A DNA stretch of 64,000 bases from Chitinivibrionia bacterium (lineage in GTDB: Bacteria > Fibrobacterota > Chitinivibrionia > Chitinivibrionales > Chitinivibrionaceae). This document shows, piece after piece, positions 51,701 through 58,781 of this stretch. A model generated the notes under the pieces. It saw nothing but the letters and a program-made list of their open reading frames with translations. It was not told where the DNA came from and did not search any database. Both the position numbers and the translations under genes were made by a program. How positions within the stretch are numbered: position 1 is the first letter of the stretch; each line of letters opens with the position of its first letter. The DNA lies in assembly GCA_009779925.1 (NCBI GenBank), contig WRAZ01000001.1, positions 206,124-270,123 of the forward strand, in the 5' to 3' direction.

Positions 51701-52130
51701 TTTGGCAAAATACAAAGAGGCGGTAATTCGTGTAAAATGTCGGCTTGGCGCGGAGCTCAGAAAAATGCCGAATTCCAAAATACTGAAAAGCATAGAGGAA
51801 GACCTTGACATTTACGAGCAAGAATTTAACAGCGGTTATTGTCCGCTCGAGATTTTTGAGCGTTATCCGCAATATGTGGAAGCTCTTATCTGCAAAATAG
51901 ACAAAGCGCTTAATTCGCCGAAACATTTTGAAGAATGCGAGAAAACAATACGTTTTTACAGAAATAAAGCGGCGGATTTAGTAGAAACCGCAGACAACGA
52001 ATTTTCAAGAAAATTCAGTTTTTTAGTAGAAGAATTAGGCATAAAACTATTCGCCGAGCCGAAAATCAAGCCGATAGAAAATATTTCCGTAAAAAAACTG
52101 GAGAAGTTTTTGGAAGAGAATAAAAGCTGA
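48711..52130 (+). CDS. hrpA: ATP-dependent RNA helicase HrpA, with two palindrome-encoded inserts
   Basis: 1139 residues. DEAH helicase motifs: I SGETGSGKTTQLPQF, II IIDEAHERS, III SSATMDTSLF, V STNIAETSITLP and VI QRSGRSGRVSDG, then the winged-helix, ratchet and OB domains and the HrpA-specific C-terminal half. Residues about 410-434 (VGAGSARPNTQMLHKQQGG) lie between the winged-helix and ratchet parts, and about 872-890 (RAGVRAGLKPAP) lie in the C-terminal half; both are translated palindromes. HrpA acts on mRNA and rescues stalled or collided ribosomes in E. coli. The start lacks a ribosome binding site. Confidence 0.94.
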   Translation: MLPITEKKDEIISLLKKEQVLIVSGETGSGKTTQLPQFCREIGLAERGKIAITQPRRIAATSIAQRIASECKTPLGELVGYKIRFSQKLSRNTEILCMTDGILLQELVNNSKMLGYSTIIIDEAHERSLNIDLILGYLRKILPTRPDLKLIISSATMDTSLFSAAFNNAPVVEVSGRMFPVEIIYDDIESGDEGNYVERAVKSVEYIQDISDDGDILVFMPTERDILETARKLKGRLRQNSTLILPLFSRLTNAEQNRIFQDTDARKIIVSTNIAETSITLPKIKYVVDTGLVRIAKYAPNLRTNRLPVEEISKAEAKQRSGRSGRVSDGVCIRLYSEKNFDGREDFRLPEIQRLNLAGVILSMLNLNLGDIKKFPFIQPPEPRRIDDAVNQLYELGAVSNNIKNDDKNVGAGSARPNTQMLHKQQGGQTPPLQLTQIGRTMAKFPLEPHISRMIIEAQKMGVSEQVAIIAAGLSIVDPRERPTEQADVADNAHKKFEDIYSDFMSLLKTWSVFNNSFAETKKSQRTMRDYCANNFLSFNRMREWGDIYEQIADTCKEYDPNFGKVNVAFENLTETHRWSIHRSICAGLLGNIATFDSEKNAYSATKGRVVHIFPGSVLAGGKKRKSQWIMAQQITETSRVFARTLGPIDPKWVIDFAPNLIKRKYGIPYYDPNIGSVVAEERVLFYGLEIASGQKRFYGNINPKEARQIFIQSALIEGATKQKYDFLIKNADLFNKLRTISDYELLDFYDKRIPENIASDNQLRGLIKKEKGDDFLTMKDESENKYPDYLEVGNTRFKLSYKRNFGQDDDGITVEIPENEMPFVADNVIEQIKAKKMRIKTIENIGEPKLKAYLEQKTIKNYDEILAIEVRGDVRAGVRAGLKPAPTDVIVSSIADDYGYPAITATKDGVNLVWYASLRAAQNNHKRGLAKLLELSITDDLMWLKRKLRTSPRLYDIVFEAVCFEITNVNTQEEFNVVRENRLEILKRNERNALDTLAKYKEAVIRVKCRLGAELRKMPNSKILKSIEEDLDIYEQEFNSGYCPLEIFERYPQYVEALICKIDKALNSPKHFEECEKTIRFYRNKAADLVETADNEFSRKFSFLVEELGIKLFAEPKIKPIENISVKKLEKFLEENKS
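49938..50010. repeat. 23-bp inverted repeat inside hrpA
   Basis: Arms at 49938-49960 and 49988-50010, beginning GTAGGGGCGGGGTCTGCC, reverse complements with one mismatch. Confidence 0.9.
51332..51373. repeat. Dispersed palindrome inside hrpA, with a partial tandem copy
   Basis: A full GTAAGGGCAGGTTTG palindrome at 51345-51373, directly preceded by a half-copy TGTAAGGGCAGG (51332-51343). Confidence 0.9.
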
Positions 52131-52207
52131 AAAAAGTTAGCTTATTTGCAGATAATTTTACTATTTGTTTATGCGAGAATGTATTTTTATAGGAAAATGG
52201 AGGATTT

Positions 52208-52375
52208 ATGAATTCGGTGTTTGGTAAATTGTTTTTGGATTTAGGAAAGATCCTTTTTGCGGGTGCAGTGGCAAACGAAGTGTTTCGCGGATCAAGTAGT
52301 GGTTTTGTTTTTTGTTTGGTGGCTGCAGTTATTACTTTAATAGTTGGCATATATTATTCAAAGGAGGAAAAATGA
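52208..52375 (+). CDS. Tiny two-helix membrane protein 1
   Basis: 55 residues with ATG after AAAATGGAGGATTT. Two hydrophobic segments (FLDLGKILFAGAVA and GFVFCLVAAVITLIVGIYY) separated by a short polar loop, with a basic/acidic tail SKEEK. The layout resembles small DUF6722-like proteins of Bacteroidetes, but the match is only by shape. Its stop codon overlaps the next start (ATGA), so the pair is translationally coupled. Function unknown. Confidence 0.7.
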   Translation: MNSVFGKLFLDLGKILFAGAVANEVFRGSSSGFVFCLVAAVITLIVGIYYSKEEK

Positions 52376-52503
52376 ATGAATTTTTAATGGAAAACGCGAA
52401 TTGGATTATATTGAATGTATTTATTGTTGCGCTGTGTGTTTATAGTTTTGTTCTTACCGGAAAAGAACGCAAGTTATTTCGTGGTAGATTGGCAACCGCA
52501 TAA
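52372..52503 (+). CDS. Tiny membrane protein 2, coupled to protein 1
   Basis: 43 residues from ATG 52372, with AAGGAGGAAA as ribosome binding site inside the end of the previous gene. One hydrophobic segment (WIILNVFIVALCVYSFVL) and a basic tail (GKERKLFRGRLATA). The pair could be a two-part membrane complex, small toxin-like proteins, or respiratory-complex subunits; nothing here decides. A strong terminator follows at once. Confidence 0.7.
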   Translation: MNEFLMENANWIILNVFIVALCVYSFVLTGKERKLFRGRLATA

Positions 52504-52510
52504 AAACAAA

Positions 52511-52540
52511 AAAAGGCAGAACTTCTCTGCCTTTTTTGTT
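52511..52540 (+). terminator. Hairpin terminator after the tiny membrane proteins
   Basis: AAAAGGCAGA-ACTTC-TCTGCCTTTT, a 10-bp stem followed by TT and TGTT. It also faces the end of the gene at 52559. Confidence 0.9.
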
Positions 52541-52558
52541 AAATCTCCTCACTAAATC

Positions 52559-54511
52559 TTAGAAACTTCTGTTCAAAAGTTCGGTGAAAGGACCACGAGC
52601 GTTTAGGTTGGCAGGAATTTGCTGTAAGTTAATCATCTCAGCTCCGTCGTCTTCCGCTGGTTGTACAATGCCTAAATCCTCAAATTCTCGTAATGCGACA
52701 GGATCGTGTACAACCGTTATTCTGCCTGCAGCGCCTGTGCCAAGTTGTATAAGTGCGTTGCTTTCTGGTGCTTCAGGATTGGGATTTTGAGGAGCGTTAT
52801 AAAAAGCTCCTCTTACAGTCCAGCCGACAGCTGCAGCTGATAAATTAATTTGCGCATTTGGTGAAGCATTATAAAACAGCCCTCTGAAATTTCCTCCAAT
52901 TCCACCATACGACCAAATTCCGTTAAAATCAGGATGTATCCAAACCAGCATATTTCCAGCCACATTTGGAAAATTACCAACAGCATTTCCTGTAGTTCCG
53001 TTTCTTATGATGACAATTGCTCTTTGGTTAAACACCGCACCTGCTGCAGAAGCGAATGGCCAAGCTCCAGTTACTGATAACACCAGCCACTGTCTTGCTG
53101 GATTACTTGGATCTACAAATTTTGTTCGCGTGTTCCACAAATCAGTTAAAGCAGCCTCGTTTAATGCTCCGTTAACGAAATTGACTCGTGCTATACCTGC
53201 ATTTGGAGCACCTGCAGCAGGCGTATAGTTTACCGGAACTGCAAGTCGAAGAATTTCATCAGTCAAAACTATTTGAGGAGCAGGAGGGTTTCTGTTAATA
53301 ATTCCCAATGTATCAGCGATTTCCTCGTCTTCCATATCTATTATTGATACTCTGCCGGGAGCGTTCCCAGCTACAGTTCCCGTATAATATTCGAAAGTTC
53401 CAGCGCCAGCGTGAATCAGTTCTGTATTAACTCCCAAAAATCGAAGACCGTTGCCTATTACAGTAGGCGGAGGTGGCCAATCTTGTAATCTTCCTGTAAA
53501 TCCACCTGATAGTACAACAAGGTTTCGATTGTTAGGGGCTGTGCCGTTCATTATAACTGCATTGGCAGCGACTGATTGAAACATAGCACTTCCACCAAAA
53601 CCTCTGTGAAATTCACTAGGAGCATTTCTAAAATCGACGTCTCCACCTTCAAAATAAGCAGGTCCTCTAAATTCCGCATTTCCAAGTAAAATAGCGTTAG
53701 CAAATTCGTTCTGCAATACTATTAATTCACCTCTGAAAAAACTTCTTGCTACTATTGTGTTCATAAAATTAATAGCAGGTCCATTTCTTATAATTTCATT
53801 GTTTCCGTCCATACTAGGAACTGCTGTTCTAGCTCCGACGAAAGTCGGTCCGGTTATATCTACTGGACAATGTATCCATATATTTCCACCGTTGAGGTGA
53901 AGTGCGTGTGTAAGAAGGGCATCGACATCTATTTGATTTTCGTAGCCGAAAATTTGGAAAATACCTATGTTTCGCGCTCGGCTACCGCTTGCGTCAATCG
54001 CTTCGCTTTGGAGTTGTACTGTAATGTAAGAATCACCTAAATTACGATTATTTCTAAATTGGCGTATAGGAGGAGTTCCGCTTTCGGGGATTTCTTCTGT
54101 TATGCTTATTACTCGTGAAAAATCAATATTCATAACTCGAACGCGAAATCTGAAACCGTTGTCGTCAGTGAAAAATGTGGTTGGGCTACCTACAATCCAT
54201 CTTTGTTGTTCAGTAGTTAATGTTGGGTCAGGCTGGTTTCTATCTCTGTTAAACCAATTAGTTATAAATAGTTGAGAATTTATCGCTTGCTCGGGGATTT
54301 GCGCTACTGGATTAGCCAAAAGTGTTGCCGCGTAAGTTAACCCCGAAGTTGCCGCAAACCGCGCCATCTCGGAAGAGGCGCGGAGGGACGAGTCGATGGT
54401 TTCTTTTCTTGCGGAGTCTAGGACGAGCATTGCGATTGCTCCGACGAAAACGAGGGTTATAAGTACGTAAACCAACGAAGCGCCTTTGTTGTTTTTAAGA
54501 AATTTGCTCAT
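52559..54511 (-). CDS. PilX-like pilus/pseudopilus protein
   Basis: 650 residues from ATG 54511, after AAAGGGCG. The start (KNNKGASLVYVLITLVFVGAIAMLVLDSARKE) resembles PilX, which is normally under 200 residues, with a membrane helix and no clear cleavage Glu. A long domain follows, beta-helix-like in places (GNAEFRGPAYFEGGDVDFRN), also rich in Asn and Gly. It is much larger than usual PilX and probably displays an adhesin-like domain, as the prepilin at 25867 does. It stands alone. Confidence 0.65.
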   Translation of the reverse strand: MSKFLKNNKGASLVYVLITLVFVGAIAMLVLDSARKETIDSSLRASSEMARFAATSGLTYAATLLANPVAQIPEQAINSQLFITNWFNRDRNQPDPTLTTEQQRWIVGSPTTFFTDDNGFRFRVRVMNIDFSRVISITEEIPESGTPPIRQFRNNRNLGDSYITVQLQSEAIDASGSRARNIGIFQIFGYENQIDVDALLTHALHLNGGNIWIHCPVDITGPTFVGARTAVPSMDGNNEIIRNGPAINFMNTIVARSFFRGELIVLQNEFANAILLGNAEFRGPAYFEGGDVDFRNAPSEFHRGFGGSAMFQSVAANAVIMNGTAPNNRNLVVLSGGFTGRLQDWPPPPTVIGNGLRFLGVNTELIHAGAGTFEYYTGTVAGNAPGRVSIIDMEDEEIADTLGIINRNPPAPQIVLTDEILRLAVPVNYTPAAGAPNAGIARVNFVNGALNEAALTDLWNTRTKFVDPSNPARQWLVLSVTGAWPFASAAGAVFNQRAIVIIRNGTTGNAVGNFPNVAGNMLVWIHPDFNGIWSYGGIGGNFRGLFYNASPNAQINLSAAAVGWTVRGAFYNAPQNPNPEAPESNALIQLGTGAAGRITVVHDPVALREFEDLGIVQPAEDDGAEMINLQQIPANLNARGPFTELLNRSF

Positions 54512-54628
54512 AAAAACGCCCTTTCCGAAAAGGTGTGATTTTATTATAATAATCAACAAATATAGTTTATTGTTGCGGCGATGTGGGGAAAAAATTTGGA
54601 AAAATTAAAAAACAAGCGAAAAATTATT

Positions 54629-55036
54629 TTATTTTTTATTATATTCGTTCATAAATTCGCGAACAGTTAAGATTTCAACGTTTTCAAAACTCTTTATATC
54701 AAGCAAATCTTTGTCGCTGCTTACTATATATTTGCATTTTCCGTCAATCGCGCAATTTATGAACATATCGTCATTTGGGTCTCGACTGGCTTTTATATCT
54801 GATTTTATTGATATTTTTTTCATTTTCTTAACTATGGAATTTACGGAAATGTTTTCTTTTGGCACACGGTTTTTATCATTCAGTAAATAGTTGAATGTTT
54901 TGTGGTATTCGTTGATTATCTCATTTGAAACGGTTGCCAAAATTTTTCTTTCGATCACAAGTCGCAACAATTGGTTTGGCAAGCCGCTGAAAAATATTCC
55001 GGAAGCAATAACGTTTGTATCAATAACTATGCGCAT
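54629..55036 (-). CDS. PIN-domain toxin of a toxin-antitoxin pair
   Basis: 135 residues. The conserved acidic residues of a PIN nuclease are seen: IDTNV (Asp6), SNEIINEY (Glu) and DPNDDMFINCA with SSDKDLL. The family matches the putative-toxin PIN group COG1569. It should cleave RNA when unbound. The start overlaps the antitoxin gene by ten bases. Confidence 0.85.
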   Translation of the reverse strand: MRIVIDTNVIASGIFFSGLPNQLLRLVIERKILATVSNEIINEYHKTFNYLLNDKNRVPKENISVNSIVKKMKKISIKSDIKASRDPNDDMFINCAIDGKCKYIVSSDKDLLDIKSFENVEILTVREFMNEYNKK

Positions 55037-55401
55037 TTTTCAGCTCTTGCTTTCTTTATAGCGTCTGAAATATCGTTTTGTGTTAATTCTACATTTTTTG
55101 CAAATTTACGAGCTTCTTTGCACATATTGTCAAAGTTTTCAATGTCGGAGGTTGTGTTTTTTTCTTGGCGACATTCTTTTATTACAGCTGATACTATCAT
55201 AGCGGCAATATCTTCGGGATAAAGCCCTGTTTTTTGTGCGATTGACTGCGCTTCTTCGTTCAAACATCTAAAACGCTTTTCCGTAAGGCACTTGCTTCTA
55301 GGTGTTATTGTGCGTTCAACTCGAACGCCAAATTGTTTTGCCATCATTTCAAATGGTTTTAAAACACTGGTATCTGCTCTTAACGTCAATGTTGCTTCCA
55401 C
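55027..55401 (-). CDS. Antitoxin partner of the PIN toxin
   Basis: 124 residues. Helical and charged, with a C-terminal segment ELTQNDISDAIKKARAEKCA that is typical of tails that wrap a PIN toxin; the N-terminal half (LTLRADTSVLKPFEMMAKQFGV) may be a DNA-binding or dimerisation part. No exact family recognised. The call rests on the overlap with the PIN gene. An AATAATATTTT-like element lies upstream at about 55440. Confidence 0.65.
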   Translation of the reverse strand: MEATLTLRADTSVLKPFEMMAKQFGVRVERTITPRSKCLTEKRFRCLNEEAQSIAQKTGLYPEDIAAMIVSAVIKECRQEKNTTSDIENFDNMCKEARKFAKNVELTQNDISDAIKKARAEKCA

Positions 55402-55439
55402 AATATTCCCCTTTTCATTAAATGGTAGAATTTATCGGT

Positions 55440-55451
55440 AAAATAATATTT
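55440..55451 (-). promoter_or_regulatory. Putative -10-like promoter element of the toxin-antitoxin pair
   Basis: Minus strand reads AAATATTATTTTACC, about 40 bases before the antitoxin start. Confidence 0.45.
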
Positions 55452-55508
55452 TTTGTAGCTAAATGGGTGAAAAATTTGAAATCTGTTATTTTTTGTTTCG
55501 GAAATATA

Positions 55509-55515
55509 GTATTTT
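55509..55515 (+). promoter_or_regulatory. Putative -10-like promoter element of trpS
   Basis: ATATAGTATTTTTACTC, 25 bases before the trpS ATG. Confidence 0.5.
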
Positions 55516-55540
55516 TACTCAAAAACAAAGGATAAAACTT

Positions 55541-56542
55541 ATGGAAAAAAAGATTTCACTTACAGGAATAAAACCTACGGGAATGCCGCATTTCGGCAAT
55601 TATTTCGGAGCTATTAAACCTGCGCTCAGACTTGCCGAGCAGTATGAAGCGCGATATTTTATCGCAGATTATCACGCGTTAAACACTATGCGCGATCCAA
55701 AGGAACTCAGGGATTTGACTTACGAAATCGCGGCAACTTGGCTTGCTTGCGGACTTGACCCCGAAAAAGTATTGCTTTATCGTCAAAGCGATGTGCCGCA
55801 AATATTTGAACTTGCAACAATTCTTACGGGCTTTACAAGCAAAGGACTAATGAACCGCGCGCACGCATATAAAGCGGCAACCGACGACAATCGCGAAAAA
55901 GGTAATGATATTGACCAGAATATAAATATGGGACTTTTCACTTACCCGATTTTGATGGCGGCGGATATTTTGATATTCGACTCGGATTTTGTGCCCGTCG
56001 GGCGCGATCAAAAACAGCACATCGAAATGGCGGCGGACATTGCGCAGGTAGTAAACAGCAACTACAAAAAAACGCTACTTAAGCTTCCCGAAGGTGTTTA
56101 CGACGGCTCCAACGAAACAATTTTTGGGCTTGACGGGCGAAAAATGAGCAAAAGTTATGATAACACAATTCCTTTGTTTGTAAACGAAAAACAACTGCGA
56201 AAAATAGTAATGAAAATCATAACAAACTCGCAGGAAGTCCACGAACCCAAAGACCCCGATACCTGCAACGTATTTACAATATACAAACTTTTCGCGAGCG
56301 TTGAACAACAAAACGCGCTTGCGGCTCGTTATCGCGCAGGCGGAATGGGTTGGGGCGATGCAAAACAAACGCTTTTTGAAATTATGAACGAATTTATTTC
56401 CCCAATGCGCGCAATTTACGACGATTTAATGGCGGATAAATCAAAAATCGACGAAATTTTGGAACGCGGCGGCGAAAAAGCGCGCGCATTAGCCGAAGAA
56501 AAAATACGATTTTTACGCAAAGAAATCGGAATTGGGAAATAA
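55541..56542 (+). CDS. trpS: Tryptophanyl-tRNA synthetase
   Basis: 333 residues from ATG 55541 (after AAAGGATAAAACTT). Class I signatures: PTGMPHFGN (12-20) and GRKMSKSYDN; the ATP/Trp site shows ILMAADILIFDSDFVPVGRDQKQH. It charges tRNA-Trp. Its 3' end is followed by an A/T-rich inverted repeat. Confidence 0.96.
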   Translation: MEKKISLTGIKPTGMPHFGNYFGAIKPALRLAEQYEARYFIADYHALNTMRDPKELRDLTYEIAATWLACGLDPEKVLLYRQSDVPQIFELATILTGFTSKGLMNRAHAYKAATDDNREKGNDIDQNINMGLFTYPILMAADILIFDSDFVPVGRDQKQHIEMAADIAQVVNSNYKKTLLKLPEGVYDGSNETIFGLDGRKMSKSYDNTIPLFVNEKQLRKIVMKIITNSQEVHEPKDPDTCNVFTIYKLFASVEQQNALAARYRAGGMGWGDAKQTLFEIMNEFISPMRAIYDDLMADKSKIDEILERGGEKARALAEEKIRFLRKEIGIGK

Positions 56543-56546
56543 AATT

Positions 56547-56626
56547 CAATTACGAATTACGAATTACAAATTACGAAACAAAAACAAATACTAAAACCGT
56601 AATTCGTAATTTGTAATTCGTAATTG
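56547..56626. repeat. A/T-rich inverted repeat of AATTACG units
   Basis: Arms 56547-56575 and 56598-56626, made of CAATTACGAATTACG-type units, complement each other over 29 bases with a few mismatches. It fills the gap between convergent trpS and the GDP-fucose synthase gene and may end transcription both ways. A third palindrome type in the window. Confidence 0.85.
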
Positions 56627-56627
56627 A

Positions 56628-57572
56628 CTAAGAAAATTCTCCGTTATTCAACCGCTCGACAAAATTCGCGTATGCCGCTTTAATTCCGTCTTCAAAATTT
56701 ACTTTCGGTTTCCAGCCCAAACCTCGCAAAAACGACGAATCCATAAGTTTTCTGGGGGTGCCGTCGGGTTTGGTTTTGTCCCACGTCAGTTCGCCCGAAA
56801 ATCCTACTGCGCGCTTTATTGTTTCGGCTAATTCTTTTATTGTGATTTCTTCGCCGCTTCCGATGTTTACGTGTCCGTCGCCCGAATAATTCTGCATTAA
56901 AAACAGACAACCGTCGGCTACGTCGTCGGCGAATAAAAATTCGCGCAGGGGAGAGCCTGTTCCCCAAACGACAACTTCGCTTGCATTTGCTGTTTTTGCT
57001 TCGTGAAAACGGCGGATAAGCGCGGGTAAAACGTGCGAGTTTTCTTTATGATAATTGTCGCCTATTCCGTATAAATTGGTGGGCATTGCGGAAATAAAAT
57101 CACAGCCGTATTGACGATTTGCGCTTTCGCAAAGTTTAATTGCGGCGATTTTTGCTATGGCGTACGGCTCGTTTGTCTGCTCCAATTCGCCTGTTAAAAG
57201 CGAGCTTTCTGTTATAGGTTGCGCGGCAAATTTCGGATAAATGCAAGAACTTCCCAAATTCAGCAACTTTTTTACGCCGTTTTTTCGCGCGGCTTCTATT
57301 ACGTTTGCGGCAATCATTAAATTCTGATAAATAAAATCGTAGCGATAAGTGTTGTTCGCGTAAATTCCGCCGACTTTTGCCGCCGCCAAAAAGACGTATT
57401 GCGGTTTTTCGGCTTCAAAAAAATTCTCGACTGCTTTTTGGTCGAGAAGATTTAACGCTTCAAAATCTTTTGTGATAATATTTGAGAAACCGTTCTCTTT
57501 AAGTTTTCTGAAAATCGCTCCGCCGACCATTCCGCGGTGTCCTGCAACGTAAATTTTTGCTGATTTTTCCAT
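56628..57572 (-). CDS. fcl: GDP-L-fucose synthase
   Basis: 314 residues. SDR Rossmann motif [10 protein letters not shown] (11-20); catalytic Ser108 in GSSCIYP, Tyr137 and Lys141 in YAIAKIAA; the GDP-sugar region shows [15 protein letters not shown]. It turns GDP-4-keto-6-deoxymannose into GDP-fucose for surface polysaccharide or glycoprotein. The usual partner gmd is not in the window. Confidence 0.93.
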   Translation of the reverse strand: MEKSAKIYVAGHRGMVGGAIFRKLKENGFSNIITKDFEALNLLDQKAVENFFEAEKPQYVFLAAAKVGGIYANNTYRYDFIYQNLMIAANVIEAARKNGVKKLLNLGSSCIYPKFAAQPITESSLLTGELEQTNEPYAIAKIAAIKLCESANRQYGCDFISAMPTNLYGIGDNYHKENSHVLPALIRRFHEAKTANASEVVVWGTGSPLREFLFADDVADGCLFLMQNYSGDGHVNIGSGEEITIKELAETIKRAVGFSGELTWDKTKPDGTPRKLMDSSFLRGLGWKPKVNFEDGIKAAYANFVERLNNGEFS

Positions 57573-57594
57573 TGTTTTCTCCTTCTTTTACTAC

Positions 57595-57605
57595 AAAATA
57601 CTATA
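57595..57605 (-). promoter_or_regulatory. Putative -10-like promoter element of fcl
   Basis: Minus strand reads ATATAGTATTTTGTAG, about 25 bases before fcl, in the 36-base gap after the radical SAM gene. Confidence 0.5.
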
Positions 57606-57608
57606 TTG

Positions 57609-58688
57609 TCAGCTGTAAATGCGAGGCTCAGTGCAAACATTGCACGGAAATATTTTTTTGTCGCCGTAATCTTTCAGCATATAGCGAAGCAGGCAGTACT
57701 TTTCGCTCGAAAAAGCGTCGAATATGCTCATTTCTCTAATATTTCCTATGTCCATAAACTTGTGCGCTTTTACGTCGCTTCTTGTGTGGCAACACGGATT
57801 TATTGAGCCGTCGTAATTTATGTGCAACGCACTGTGCGGCTTAAGGCAGGGCATTTTTCGGCGCGGCGCGTCTTTGCAATTTACGCTTGCGGCTCTGTTG
57901 CTTACAATGTCCGCCAATTTACTTGCTCGAACTTCTATGTCAAAGTTTTCAAATTCGGTGATTTTTAGTTTGTCGTTTTGTATGTATTCGTATTTTAAGC
58001 CCAATTTTTCGGCAAATTCGGTAATTGCTTTTCTTTGCTCTTTTTCGCATTCCCAATCTTTATTGCTTGGTGGATAGCGGGTTATGCTCAAATAATTCAT
58101 TCCCGCCTCGGCAAGTTCCGAGAGCAGTTCTTTTGTTGCAAAATCGCCGTTTGAGTTAGCGCCGATAACCGCGTTCGGCAGTTTTTCGCGGACAAATCGC
58201 GTTCTTTCCACGACAATTTTGTCGGCAAGCGGCTCGTTATATCTGTGAAAACATACGGAGTTGCTGAAATTTATAGAGGCAAGTTGCTCTATAATGATGC
58301 AGAATACATCATTCTGCATAAAAATATTCTTGCTGTGCCTGTCTATGTACGCATTCTGACAAAACGCGCATTTTCGATTGCAGTACGAGAATATTTCGAC
58401 CTCGATGTATTTGCAATGCGCCTTAAAAACGTCCATTTTTTCTTGCGCGCTTTGCGGAGTGTTATATAGGCGGCTGTCGCAAATCATTCGATTATGGTCG
58501 TCAATATATTTTAACGCTTTGGAAATTTTACTGCTGTGCTTATATTTTTTGTCGGCGATAATTGCGGTGTTTTGTGTGTCGTATTTTTTAATTTTTCGCA
58601 ACAAAAAAGCAATCCCGTTCAAAACAATCGGCAGTCCGAAATGAGCGAGAGTGTGAATTTCATCTTTAATTTTTGTCGATTTTTTCAA
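57609..58688 (-). CDS. Radical SAM protein with SPASM-like C-terminal domain
   Basis: 359 residues. The [4Fe-4S] motif is CNRKCAFC (Cys103, Cys107, Cys110), after the core strand YIEVEIFSY. The C-terminal part (INPCCHTRSDVKAHKFMDIGNI ... FPCNVCTEP) carries further Cys residues, as in SPASM/twitch domains. It may modify a peptide or a small molecule. The neighbour fcl suggests surface glycan assembly, but the gap holds an fcl promoter. Confidence 0.75.
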   Translation of the reverse strand: MKKSTKIKDEIHTLAHFGLPIVLNGIAFLLRKIKKYDTQNTAIIADKKYKHSSKISKALKYIDDHNRMICDSRLYNTPQSAQEKMDVFKAHCKYIEVEIFSYCNRKCAFCQNAYIDRHSKNIFMQNDVFCIIIEQLASINFSNSVCFHRYNEPLADKIVVERTRFVREKLPNAVIGANSNGDFATKELLSELAEAGMNYLSITRYPPSNKDWECEKEQRKAITEFAEKLGLKYEYIQNDKLKITEFENFDIEVRASKLADIVSNRAASVNCKDAPRRKMPCLKPHSALHINYDGSINPCCHTRSDVKAHKFMDIGNIREMSIFDAFSSEKYCLLRYMLKDYGDKKIFPCNVCTEPRIYS

Positions 58689-58747
58689 AATATCTCCTTT
58701 TTTTATGGAAAATAAAACAATTCCAAGCTCTGCCGCGGGTACATTTC

Positions 58748-58754
58748 GTATTTT
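58748..58754 (+). promoter_or_regulatory. Putative -10-like promoter element of mutS
   Basis: TTCGTATTTTACCTC, 27 bases before the mutS ATG. Confidence 0.45.
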
Positions 58755-58781
58755 ACCTCAAAATTGTAAAGAAAGTTGAAT

